DNA of 64,000 bases from Aliivibrio salmonicida LFI1238 (GTDB taxonomy: Bacteria; Pseudomonadota; Gammaproteobacteria; Enterobacterales; Vibrionaceae), in assembly GCF_000196495.1 (NCBI RefSeq), contig NC_011313.1, positions 1,142,462 through 1,206,461 on the forward strand. Direction: 5' to 3'. The first letter of the stretch is position 1, and every line of letters begins with the position of its first letter. Both the position numbers and the translations under genes were made by a program. Positions 1-8,538 of this stretch are shown here, piece after piece. Under the pieces are notes generated by a model that was given only the letters and a program-made list of their open reading frames with translations, made no database searches and was not told where the DNA came from.

Positions 1-77
1 ACCCAGTGCGACCGCTTCAAATTGTTGACTTAATTCATGGGCATGGGCTTTATTTCTTATTTCACAGCTGAGATCAG

Positions 78-895
78 CTATTTTTTCTTTTGGTACATCG
101 TATCAAACTCAGGAACGTGCTTCTCCCAGCACGGAGAATCGCCAATATGCTTTTCAACAGCAGTAATAAACTCCCTCACTAACGCCGTTTGTTTTCTATG
201 TGGATACAATGCATACAACGCTGCACCTTGATCGCAAAGTAAATAATGAGTAAGTAATGGCTTTAACTTCATTTCAATTATTGAACGTTCAAGATTTGAA
301 GAATATACCATCGCATAGCCTAAACCATCTTTCACCGCTGCTAACAGCGTTCGTACATCACTAACTTTATAATTTCCTTTCATTTTATAACTTTTAAACT
401 GAGTGGAGTCTGGGCTATCACTCAGTTTCATCGTATCGACAGTCAAAGAACCATTACTGTAAATGACAGAAGGTAAGCACTCCAACTCTTCAGGTTTTTT
501 CGGCTCTCCGTACTGCTTAATAAAGTCCTCCGAAGCAAGGATAACAGGACGAATATCAGCAAGTTTCTTCGCAATTAAATTTGAATCATCTAAACGCCCT
601 AATCGAAAAGCAACATCAAAGTGATCAGATATAATATCCGTCCGCTTATCATCCATTAAAAGGTCAATTTCAACGTCTGGATACACTTTCATAAACTGAC
701 TAATAACAGGATGGAGGTATTGTTGACCAATATGTAACGGAGCCGTTATACGGATGCGACCTTTGAGATCGGTATGATATGAATCAGCAATTGATTTCAC
801 ATCCCCTAGCGTATTCAGAAGTTTATGTGCCTGATCTAAAATATCCTCTCCCGCAGGCGTTAATGAAAACGATCGCGTTGAACGATTAAGCAACT
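78..895 (-). pseudogene. LysR-type transcriptional regulator, 5'-truncated
   Basis: C-terminal ~85% of a LysR-family regulator. The visible start is the end of the helix-turn-helix region (VQLLNRSTRSFSLTPAGE, the canonical LysR wing sequence), followed by the linker helix and a complete effector-binding domain (RIRITAPLHIGQQYLHP onward). About 45 residues holding the DNA-binding helices are missing because the reading frame runs straight into the left end of an IS91-family element at 896. A TTG at 893 could only be a chance start. The rest of the gene is not found across the element, so this is a rearrangement junction. It should not be able to bind DNA. The regulated pathway is unknown. Confidence 0.9.
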
Positions 896-2334
896 GAACA
901 ATAGGCGCCTACGGCGCAAATCAAAAGGACTCAACCTCTTCCATTGTTGCCAATAAATCGTTTATCCTATCGCCATGCACGCATATAAACCCCTGAAACA
1001 ATTATTTAATAGTCAAAATAACTGGCTTAAATTTCTTCATAATAACAAAGCTAACCTAAGAGCGGTCGTGATTGAAAATGTCACAAAGATGCTGTCCTGT
1101 GGGACAGCGGCTTTTGGCTCTCGCGAATATCATTGTTGCAACCCTGACTGTACCCATATCAAATATATTCACCAAACCTGTAAATCTCGAGCGTGCAGTA
1201 GCTGTGGCATGAAAGCCACAGAGCGATGGATACAAAAGCAACAACATGTCTTCCCTGAATGCGAATATCAACACATCACCTTTACCCTTCCAAACACGCT
1301 ATGGCCTATCTTTCGTCATAACCGTTGGCTGTTAAATAAATTATTCAAATGTGCTGCAAACATTCTGCTGGGATGGGCAAAAGATAAAGGAATAGATGTC
1401 GGTATCTTTTGTGCTCTTCATACTTACGGTCGAAAACTGAATTGGAATACGCACTTACATTTATCGGTCACTCGTGGGGGAATTTGTGAACGTACCGGTT
1501 TATGGAAACCCATTTACTTCCAAATGAAAACGACAGAGCCTTGTTGGAGAGCGGCTATCGTCAGTTTATTGGGTAAGGCTTATTATGAGCTTGATTTATC
1601 AAGCGAAGAATGCCCCTATATCCGTAATAAAACGGATTGGTCACGCTTTTTAAGCAGTCAATATAATCGTCGTTGGAAGCTTCATTTTGCTAAAAAGACA
1701 AATAATGTAAAACCGACGATGAACTATCTTGGTCGGTATTTAAAACGGCCCCCGATTTCAGCGTCACGTTTAAGTCATTACGCCAAAGGCGGAATGATAA
1801 CGTTTAATTATTTAGACCATCGAACAGGAACAACAGACAGCCTAACATTATCACCAGAAGAGATGATAAGACGGATAGTAGAGCACTATCCTGATAAACA
1901 TTTCAAGATGATCCGATACTACGGTTTTTTATCAATGCGTCGTCGTGGAGAAGCTCTGCCTAGAGTTTATGCAGCTTTAGGTATGACAATAGAAGCTGAG
2001 CCGAAAATGCCAGGGTATGCCGCAATGTTAAAAGGATATGTAAAAGTAGATCCGTACGAATGTATTTTATGTGAAAGTCGTCTGGTGTTTACGAATTTCC
2101 GAGTCGGAAATTCGGTCAATGATTTAGTCACCCATGCGATAGTTCAGTCAGAATTGAGGGCAGCATAATAAGGTTTGTAGGATAAGTGTATCTAAAACTC
2201 ATGAAATAGGGCTAAAACAGTTATAAAATCCCCGATAATTATATTTTCGATACCTTTTAAAAAAACAGCGATGGTGAAATTGGCTTTTTTAGACGGGCCA
2301 ATGCTAACTCAGCAACATTCAAATTCCTTACCTT
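896..2334 (+). mobile_element. IS91-family insertion sequence, copy 1 of 3
   Basis: A 1439-bp unit found three times in the window in the same orientation (also 39312-40750 and 51070-52508). Borders were set by comparing the three copies: they share everything from GAACAATAGGCGCC to the final CCTTACCTT, and flanks differ outside. The left end carries a GC-rich hairpin (GCGCC-TAC-GGCGC). The right end carries an ATTGGC/GCCAAT hairpin, as expected for the termination and origin ends of a rolling-circle element. There is no target duplication. The right flank here is GGAC and lies inside an IS66-family element, so this copy sits in, or was recombined into, another IS. Confidence 0.9.
975..2168 (+). 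CDS. IS91-family transposase (HUH rolling-circle type)
   Basis: 397-residue replicase-like transposase. Seen in order: an N-terminal Cys-rich zinc-binding region (CNPDC near residue 55, CKSRACSSCG near 69-78), the two-histidine metal motif in NTHLHLSVTRGG (about 157-168), and the catalytic tyrosine region TMNYLGRYLKRPPIS (about 247-261). This is the IS91/IS801 architecture (Y2 transposase family). It nicks one strand at the element's origin end and inserts next to a short tetranucleotide. The ORF is intact and identical in protein sequence to the two other copies in the window, which implies recent spread. Confidence 0.93.
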   Translation: MHAYKPLKQLFNSQNNWLKFLHNNKANLRAVVIENVTKMLSCGTAAFGSREYHCCNPDCTHIKYIHQTCKSRACSSCGMKATERWIQKQQHVFPECEYQHITFTLPNTLWPIFRHNRWLLNKLFKCAANILLGWAKDKGIDVGIFCALHTYGRKLNWNTHLHLSVTRGGICERTGLWKPIYFQMKTTEPCWRAAIVSLLGKAYYELDLSSEECPYIRNKTDWSRFLSSQYNRRWKLHFAKKTNNVKPTMNYLGRYLKRPPISASRLSHYAKGGMITFNYLDHRTGTTDSLTLSPEEMIRRIVEHYPDKHFKMIRYYGFLSMRRRGEALPRVYAALGMTIEAEPKMPGYAAMLKGYVKVDPYECILCESRLVFTNFRVGNSVNDLVTHAIVQSELRAA

Positions 2335-2360
2335 GGACTCTTATTAAAAGGGTATCAATC

Positions 2361-2708
2361 ATGAATGTATTTACTGATGTTTCCACCATTTATCTTCATC
2401 GTGATTTTGTCGATTTTCGCAAGGCCATTAATGGCCTTGTCGTGATTGTTGAGCAAGAAATGTAACTATCACCGTTTAGTGATGCTCTATTTATATTTTG
2501 CAATAAGCCTCGTGATAAACTCAAAATATTGTATTGGGATAAAACAGGATTCGCTTTATGGTACAAGCGATTAGATGAAGACCGCTTCAAATGGCCACGA
2601 AATATAAATAACGATACGTTAGCATTATCAGAGCAGCAACTGACACTGCTATTACAAGGTTTTGATATCTTAGGACATCAACCGGTACATTATCAAACAA
2701 CCCTTTAA
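2361..2708 (+). pseudogene. IS66 TnpB accessory protein with nonsense mutation
   Basis: Equivalent to the intact 115-residue TnpB at 44678-45025. It starts at an ATG after GGGTATCAATC and opens with MNVFTDVSTIYLHRDFVDFR, typical of IS66 Orf2/TnpB. Codon 35 is TAA (2463-2465) where the other copy has CAA (Gln), a single C-to-T change. Downstream sequence stays in frame to 2708. The product would be a 34-residue stub. Confidence 0.9.
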
Positions 2709-2779
2709 ATAGTTGATTCTCAGTCAAGAATAGGAGGCAACCGATTGATTACCTGTATTATCGTTATATAGTCATCTAC

Positions 2780-4267
2780 ATGACTGATAAAATAAAACCA
2801 CTTCCTGATACCATTGACGAGCTGAAAGCACTTGTGCTTCAGCTTGAAAATAAATATAACCGTCTTCTAGAGCAATTTCGGCTGGCTCAACATCAGCGCT
2901 TTGGTAAAAGCAGTGAATCTGACTCGACTCAATTTGATTTATTCAATGAAACAGAAGAAGAAATCATCATTGAAAATGATGACACACAAACGATTACCTA
3001 CACTCGTCAAAAGCCAAAACGCCAACGCTTACCTGAAGACTTACCGCGTACTGTTATTATCCACGACATAAAAGATAAAACTTGTAAGTGTTGCGGTCTA
3101 GAGATGCATGCGATGGGTAAAGACATCAGTGAAAAGTTGGAATTTGTACCAGCTAAAGTGGAAGTTATTCAACATGTTCGTCCTAAATATGCTTGCCGAA
3201 ATTGTGAAAAAAACAATACTTCAGTAGACATTAAACAAGCCCCAATGCCAGCGTCACCAATCCCTAAAGGGATTGCGACCGCAAGTTTACTTGCTCAAAT
3301 TATTACGGCTAAATTTCAATACAGTCTTCCACTTTATCGTCAAGAAACGTTATTTCAGCAATGGGGTATCATTATTGGACGGCGAACGATGGCGGATTGG
3401 TTAATAAAATGCTCGGTACTATTTACCCCTCTTAATAACGAGTTACATCGTATTTTGCTTGAACAACCCACTCTGCATTGTGATGAAACAACGGTAAATG
3501 TGTTGGATGTTGAAAAAGCAAAATGTTATATGTGGGTCTACTGCTCTGGCTATGATTCTCCAGGCTCTGGTGTTTTGCCTGGAATTGTACTTTATGATTA
3601 TCAATCTAGCAGGCATGGCTACCATCCAGTTAACTTTTTAAAAGGTTATAACGGGTATTTACATACCGATGGTTACCAAGGTTATGAACAAACTGAAGCG
3701 ATTTTAGTTGGCTGTTGGGCACACGCACGTCGACGATTTATTGAGGCTCAACGTGTTCAAGTAAAAGGGAAAACAGGGAGTGCAGATTGGGTATTGAGTA
3801 AAATCCAAAAGCTATACCGGATCGAATCGTTATTAAAAGAGGCTTCCCCTGAAGCCAAGTATGTTGCTAGGCAGACAGAAGCCCGCGATTTACTTAAAGA
3901 GCTCCGTGATTGGCTTGATAGCGCAGTTAGTCGAGTATCACCTAAAACAAAATTAGGTGAGGCGATTAGCTATACATTAAATCAATGGGATAAATTAGTT
4001 CGTTATATTGATGATGGATTGTTATCTATTGATAACAATCGAGCAGAGCGAGCGGTTAAACCGTTTGTTATCGGCCGGAAAAACTGGTTATTTTCGGGTT
4101 CAACGGCTGGTGCAGATTCAAGTGCAATGCTTTACAGCATTGTAGAAACAGCAAAGGCAAACGGATTAATCCCTTACGATTATATTAGGTATTGTCTAGA
4201 TCGTTTATGTGTTGGATCGCCAGATATCGATTCACTTTTACCTTGGAATGTAAAAGACAAGGTGTAG
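2780..4267 (+). CDS. IS66-family transposase TnpC
   Basis: 495-residue DDE transposase. Domains in order: an N-terminal leucine-rich coiled coil (about 10-40), a zinc-finger region (CKCCGLEM near 108, then YACRNCEKN near 137), and the DDE catalytic core with Asp in LHCDETTVNV and in HTDGYQGYE, and Glu in IDNNRAERAVKPF. The C-terminal IS66 helix follows, ending inside the right terminal repeat. It is identical to the copy at 43119-44606. Although intact, it is probably inactive in cis because its element lacks one end. Confidence 0.95.
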   Translation: MTDKIKPLPDTIDELKALVLQLENKYNRLLEQFRLAQHQRFGKSSESDSTQFDLFNETEEEIIIENDDTQTITYTRQKPKRQRLPEDLPRTVIIHDIKDKTCKCCGLEMHAMGKDISEKLEFVPAKVEVIQHVRPKYACRNCEKNNTSVDIKQAPMPASPIPKGIATASLLAQIITAKFQYSLPLYRQETLFQQWGIIIGRRTMADWLIKCSVLFTPLNNELHRILLEQPTLHCDETTVNVLDVEKAKCYMWVYCSGYDSPGSGVLPGIVLYDYQSSRHGYHPVNFLKGYNGYLHTDGYQGYEQTEAILVGCWAHARRRFIEAQRVQVKGKTGSADWVLSKIQKLYRIESLLKEASPEAKYVARQTEARDLLKELRDWLDSAVSRVSPKTKLGEAISYTLNQWDKLVRYIDDGLLSIDNNRAERAVKPFVIGRKNWLFSGSTAGADSSAMLYSIVETAKANGLIPYDYIRYCLDRLCVGSPDIDSLLPWNVKDKV

Positions 4268-4283
4268 TTCCCCGCACGCTTAC

Positions 4284-4935
4284 AGTGTTCCAACTAAACC
4301 ATGCGCCAATCGCTTGGGATAAAGGCAAAGTAGTGACATTAATGATTTTCTCATTAACCGTTATCCTTTGGGTATTTAGTAAGCCAATCAACGCCATGCT
4401 CGGTGGTTTTGCAAAGTTCGATACGTTAGTCGCTTTATTAGCGATAATCTTGGTCGGTTTTGCTCGCGTTGTAGAATGGAAAGACATTGAGAAAACAACC
4501 GATTGGGGCGTATTGTTGTTATTTGGAGGTGGTATTTGTTTAAGTAACATCCTAAAAGCAACAGGAACCAGTGCTTTCTTAGCTCATAGCTTAAGTGACA
4601 TTTTATCTCAAGCGGGTATCTTTTTTACTATTTTAACGGTTGCCGCGTTTGTGGTGTTCTTAACTGAATTTGCCAGTAATACGGCCAGTGCTGCGCTCTT
4701 AATTCCCGTGTTTTCAGGCGTCGCTGAAGTCCTTGGTATTTCACCTGTCGTGCTTTCTGCGATGATTGCAATATCAGCGTCTTGTGCCTTTATGCTGCCC
4801 GTTGCCACTCCTCCCAATGCCATCGTATTTGGCTCTGGTCATATAAAACAATCTGAAATGATGCGTGTGGGTATTTATCTCAACCTTGTTTGTATTGTTG
4901 TGTTAACGGCATTTGCCTCCATATTTTGGGCATAG
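4284..4935 (+). pseudogene. SLC13/DASS-family anion symporter, 3' fragment
   Basis: C-terminal ~217 residues of a Na+-coupled dicarboxylate/sulfate symporter. Hydrophobic segments alternate, and the family hallmark TEFASNTASAALLIPVF is followed by SCAFMLPVATPPNAIVF, the second substrate-binding hairpin. The frame opens directly from the IS66 right end with no start codon, and the N-terminal half (first SNT hairpin) is absent. The missing part is not in the window. Non-functional as a transporter. Confidence 0.9.
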
Positions 4936-4963
4936 TTTACGTTTCATCGGTTAAGTAATACAG

Positions 4964-4997
4964 ATGGCCTCTGCTAAAAACAGAGGCCATGTTGTTT
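4964..4997. terminator. Hairpin terminator between convergent genes
   Basis: Perfect 10-bp stem ATGGCCTCTG/CAGAGGCCAT around a short A-rich loop. It lies between the 3' ends of the SLC13 fragment and the convergent hypothetical gene, with a T-rich stretch (GTTGTTTT) on the plus side. Confidence 0.7.
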
Positions 4998-5959
4998 TAA
5001 CGATTTACGTATTCATTCCAAAGCTCGGCATTTGGATCATTGTCTTGAATCCACTGAGTATTCGCTCTCGCATTCAAATAAAGCTGTAAACCATCAAACA
5101 AGGCAAAGGCCATTGGCCCACCTAAATGTTCAAACTCATCAAAAAATTCATCTTCTTGCTCAACCAATAGAGCCAAACTGACACAGTTATTTTTAATCGC
5201 CCATTCAATCGCCTCGGGTTGTGCAATTGATCCATCAACAGAAACAGGCACTAGAGGTAATGTGTGTGTGGTTTGTTTTAGTTGCTCTAACTCTTGAATA
5301 TCAAGCTTATCTTGCTCTTGAGTTAAAATTTCATTAATGATGGTGTTACGATCTCGACTTGAGATCTCTCGGTTAAATTTCGCTATTTTTAATGCGTAAC
5401 CAAAACGATCAGACCCCACTATTTCAACAAGCGTCTCTAATAACACCAAATCCAAAGACAATGCTTTTACGTGATGCTCAATACAGGTTTGAATGCTTAA
5501 ATAGCGGATACCATCAAACTCATAACCACTGCTTTCGTCATAGCCATCTAATGCTTCATTATCAATGGTAAGATCCCAGCCAGTGTACTCTACTCGCGCT
5601 TTGGCAATTTCATACATAGGCCATGCACTTTTACCAAAGCCTTCTAGAATTGCCCCATCAAATTCTGATTCCGCCAATTCTGCCTCTGTCCACTGTAAGC
5701 CAATACCTAAATGCTTCGCGTATTTGTTCATAAGATCATGTTTTATCTTATCTCTAAACGACCAAATAGATTCAGACACACCCGCCGCCGGCAGTGATAA
5801 GCATTCTTTACATGCAGGAAGCTCTATCCCTTGATGGGTAATTTGACGGATCTGATGCGTCGCTTTTGGAAAAGAAAGTAAATCGAATGAAGGCTCCCCA
5901 CAAAACCAACAGACATGTCTGAGGTTAAAAGGAATATCAATAAGAGAGTAATGAGACAT
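4997..5959 (-). CDS. Conserved hypothetical protein with N-terminal zinc-binding cysteines
   Basis: 320-residue soluble protein I do not recognise by name. The N-terminus carries CWFCGEPSFD (residues 18-27) and CKEC about 30 residues later, a CxxC...CxxC arrangement like a zinc ribbon or HNH-type finger. The rest is acidic and helical, without membrane segments or a signal peptide. It is preceded by its own promoter-sized gap and shares a terminator with the convergent permease fragment. The zinc site suggests a nucleic-acid or protein-binding role, which is inference only. Confidence 0.75.
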   Translation of the reverse strand: MSHYSLIDIPFNLRHVCWFCGEPSFDLLSFPKATHQIRQITHQGIELPACKECLSLPAAGVSESIWSFRDKIKHDLMNKYAKHLGIGLQWTEAELAESEFDGAILEGFGKSAWPMYEIAKARVEYTGWDLTIDNEALDGYDESSGYEFDGIRYLSIQTCIEHHVKALSLDLVLLETLVEIVGSDRFGYALKIAKFNREISSRDRNTIINEILTQEQDKLDIQELEQLKQTTHTLPLVPVSVDGSIAQPEAIEWAIKNNCVSLALLVEQEDEFFDEFEHLGGPMAFALFDGLQLYLNARANTQWIQDNDPNAELWNEYVNR

Positions 5960-6111
5960 GGGTTTCCTAAATAGAGCAACATCGTATAGGCGCTAAGTGT
6001 ATAAGACCTCGCTGATGAACACACTCAATTTTGAATCCATTTTGAAAGGAACGAAGCCATTTACGGTTAATAAAATAAATTAACAATAAATGACCCGATA
6101 AAACAAGAACA

Positions 6112-6228
6112 CTATTCTTTTTCTCTCAATGTACGGAACGTATTTATTGCCATAGGAATTAACACAATGGCTAATCCAATAATTAAACATTCCATAAACA
6201 CCATAAAAATGCTTTGAGTTTCAAACAT
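6112..6228 (-). CDS. Small single-pass membrane protein, 38 residues
   Basis: Short ORF starting MFETQSIFMVFMECLIIG and ending in a basic tail (FRTLREKE). One continuous hydrophobic segment spans about residues 8-28, with a positively charged C-terminus as in many small inner-membrane proteins. An AAAGGGA ribosome-binding site lies just upstream of the ATG. Function unknown. It lies alone, on the same strand as the zinc-binding hypothetical gene. Confidence 0.45.
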   Translation of the reverse strand: MFETQSIFMVFMECLIIGLAIVLIPMAINTFRTLREKE

Positions 6229-6597
6229 ATGAATCCCTTTATCTATTTAGCCGTGTCACCTAGCGCTCATTGGTACTTTGTGTACCTATTTATTATTTGA
6301 GCTTATTTATTGCAAACCAGTGGATAAACTGATTTATTAACGGGTCCATTATGTAGCATTTTATTCGTAAAATGAATGGTGGTAACGCTGAATATTTACA
6401 ATGCATATCACACTTTGCATTTTACTATTAACTTAATAACATAATTAACTACAATTAGTTTTGTGATTAAAGGCCTAATTCAGCAATAAAAACAATGATG
6501 CTAAATAACTTGAAAGGGAAAATGAGAGATAAGCACTTACCATGAAAGTAATTATTGGTACTATTTAGGGAATGATAGGCCGAATAGAATAAATGAT
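6229..6597. other. AT-rich intergenic region with two short hairpins
   Basis: No gene is seen. It holds two small inverted repeats: GGTAC-TTTGT-GTACC (6271-6285) and CATTTTA-TTCG-TAAAATG (6357-6374). Neither is followed by a T-run. The region separates a minus-strand small ORF from the plus-strand methyltransferase gene, so it should contain divergent promoters. Confidence 0.4.
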
Positions 6598-7176
6598 ATG
6601 ACTTACACTTATTACAATAGAAATGCACAAGATTTTTTTGACAATACAGTAAGCATAAATATGTCTTCTATTTATGATAACTTCCTCTCTCTCTTACCTG
6701 AAAAAGCCCATATTATAGATGCAGGATGTGGCTCTGGTCGTGATACTAAATATTTTTTAGATCATGGTTACTCTGTCACTTCCTTTGATGCTAGTGAGCA
6801 GTTAGTACACCTAGCAATGGATTTAAGCAATCATCCCATTCAGCATTCAACATTTCTAAACTTTTCAATAACCCCAAAAAGCCAAGACGGCATCTGGGCA
6901 TGTGCATCTTTATTGCATGTTCCTATGAAACAATTAAAAGAGACATTATTTCACCTTGCTCAATACCTAAAAGATGATGGTATTTTTTACTGTTCATTTA
7001 AATATGGTCATAACGAAGTGAAACACAATGGTCGTCATTTCACTAATTTAAATGAAACAATACTTAATGATCTATTAGTTAATCTCCCTATTTCAATAAA
7101 AAAAACGTGGATAACCGAAGATCTTAGAGCAAACAGAATAAATGAAAAATGGTTAAATATCATACTCGTTAAATAA
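6598..7176 (+). CDS. Class I SAM-dependent methyltransferase, small TehB-like type
   Basis: 192-residue Rossmann-fold methyltransferase. The SAM-binding motif I is IIDAGCGSGRDTKYFLDHGY (about 39-58), with an acidic motif II (SVTSFDAS) and motif IV region WACASLLHVP. No DNA-methyltransferase motif (NPPY/DPPY or PC) is present, so it is more likely a small-molecule or protein methyltransferase. The ribosome-binding site is weak. It converges on the HNH nuclease gene with a 5-bp gap. Base composition is AT-rich, like its neighbour, so the pair may be laterally acquired (inference). Confidence 0.8.
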   Translation: MTYTYYNRNAQDFFDNTVSINMSSIYDNFLSLLPEKAHIIDAGCGSGRDTKYFLDHGYSVTSFDASEQLVHLAMDLSNHPIQHSTFLNFSITPKSQDGIWACASLLHVPMKQLKETLFHLAQYLKDDGIFYCSFKYGHNEVKHNGRHFTNLNETILNDLLVNLPISIKKTWITEDLRANRINEKWLNIILVK

Positions 7177-7181
7177 ATGAT

Positions 7182-8309
7182 TTATAAACCTTTAAACAAT
7201 ATCGCACGATGATGAGCTAAATATTTGTGATGGTGATGATGCACACTGAAAGCCATTCCTTCTTTTAGCCCTAAAACTTCCGGAGCTTCGAGTTGACTAG
7301 AAATCAATAATTCACCCGACTCTCTAAATGAAATAAAACCAAGATCAAAAGCTTTATCTAAGTTAGCAAGCAACAACAAACCATTATATTTATCTAAGCG
7401 CTCTTCATTATTAGCCTCTCGCCATGGTTTGATATGAGAAGCCACTAACATTTGCGTATTCTTGTAACCAGTGATCGAACAACCCTTCCACATTTCAATT
7501 AATTGTTTTCTGAATGTTCCCTGCCCCATGCGAGCATTAATCATAATTGATTTTTCAGTTTGATTAAGTTTATTGTCTACAACAATACCTTGTATATCCG
7601 CTTGTATATCTACATGCGATAAATCGGAAAGAAAACGTTGGTATGAATTTAATGCTGCGCTATACATACTGTTACCCCTTTCATTAAATTCTTTGAATTT
7701 TTCTAATGAACGGGCACTTTGAGAAAGGCGGCAAAACTCACGAAAAGATTTAACTTCAGTTAACGGTTCTGTAATAAGGCTTTCTTGTATCATCCAATTA
7801 GAAATCGACCCTTTAATTGCTTGAGAATAATTTTTAGCTGTTTTCTCAGACTTTCCTACATCCAGAAGCCATTGAACATAAAGATCAGATAAATCAGACA
7901 AGTTTTCGATTAATGCATCTTTGCAATCATTAGCAATAATTGGGCTCTTGAAATAATCAAATAATTCATCATCTAGATAAGCATAATCTATTGCTTTACT
8001 TGAATATCGTTTAACCAAAGAACCATCAATATCAGCCTTGTAAGATAAATGCCAAAAGCCTTCACTTTTAAGGTGAAAGAAAGGATTTTCTGGTGTGTCT
8101 TTATCTTGGCTTTGTTTACGTTCATTAAAAAAATAACTAAAACGCTCTTTTAATATTACAGTCAATTCAATTCTATTTTCATGGATATAGCCAGCTCTAA
8201 TCAAATCCATTACAGCTAGCAACATGCAAACTTTATGTGGACTTCTATGTCCATTTTTACTGTTCATATTAAGGTTACGGAATTTATCTACATAAAATTC
8301 AACAGACAT
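7182..8309 (-). CDS. Multidomain HNH endonuclease, candidate modification-dependent restriction enzyme
   Basis: 375 residues in three parts. Residues ~10-110 (GHRSPHKVCMLLAVMDLI, then NRIEL and a WHL core) resemble the sulfur-binding/modified-DNA-recognition domain seen in ScoMcrA-like type IV restriction enzymes. Residues ~135-230 (YVQWLLDVGKSEKTAKNYSQ) resemble the SAM-like core-binding domain of tyrosine recombinases, but no recombinase catalytic domain follows. Residues ~265-350 are an HNH_2 nuclease: ASHIKPW with His292, then ERLDKYNGLLL and DKAFDLGFISF. There is a natural run of five histidines near residue 357. No dedicated DNA methyltransferase is adjacent. The nuclease call is firm; the recognition-domain calls are from pattern only. 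Confidence 0.8.
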   Translation of the reverse strand: MSVEFYVDKFRNLNMNSKNGHRSPHKVCMLLAVMDLIRAGYIHENRIELTVILKERFSYFFNERKQSQDKDTPENPFFHLKSEGFWHLSYKADIDGSLVKRYSSKAIDYAYLDDELFDYFKSPIIANDCKDALIENLSDLSDLYVQWLLDVGKSEKTAKNYSQAIKGSISNWMIQESLITEPLTEVKSFREFCRLSQSARSLEKFKEFNERGNSMYSAALNSYQRFLSDLSHVDIQADIQGIVVDNKLNQTEKSIMINARMGQGTFRKQLIEMWKGCSITGYKNTQMLVASHIKPWREANNEERLDKYNGLLLLANLDKAFDLGFISFRESGELLISSQLEAPEVLGLKEGMAFSVHHHHHKYLAHHRAILFKGL

Positions 8310-8416
8310 ACTTCATCCCTATTCTATCTGACCTCATGATTAAAAGGCTAAGATCTATTACAAACAAGCCTTCAAACTAAATGATTAAAAAAACACTGCA
8401 ATAACTCAATTTAAAA

Positions 8417-8458
8417 CAAAAGTCAGTAAGTAAAACATCGTAATATTTACTGACTTTC
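8417..8458 (-). terminator. Terminator downstream of the CPBP protease gene
   Basis: Inverted repeat AAAGTCAGTAA/TTACTGACTTT (stems 8419-8429 and 8447-8457), followed on the minus strand by TTTTG and more T residues. Placed 81 bp beyond the stop of the minus-strand CPBP gene. Confidence 0.65.
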
Positions 8459-8538
8459 CCTTACATTTCATGTCCTAATAACTTTACCTATATTGCTATT
8501 TATAAAACAGACCTTTACCACATTTATTATAAATAAAC

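Larger units (their letters stand above)
2335..4283 (+). mobile_element. IS66-family element, truncated at its tnpA end
   Basis: Matches the complete copy at 43103-45319, but begins at the GGACTCTTATTAAAAGGG stretch just before tnpB. The outer left end and tnpA are gone and IS91 copy 1 occupies the junction. The right end is the terminal repeat TTCCCCGCACGCTTAC, ending at 4283. The two IS66 copies are nearly identical; one clear difference is a premature stop in tnpB here. Without its left end it should not transpose alone. The right flank is the interior of an SLC13 permease gene. Confidence 0.88.

Noticed and set aside
1..77. Open minus-strand frame past the LysR stop (KIADLSCEIRNKAHAHELSQ...)
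   Set aside because: It overlaps the LysR end, has no start codon in view and is too short to identify.
1056..1274. 72-residue antisense frame inside the IS91 transposase, present in all three copies
   Set aside because: It repeats only because the element repeats; no ribosome-binding site or family signature.
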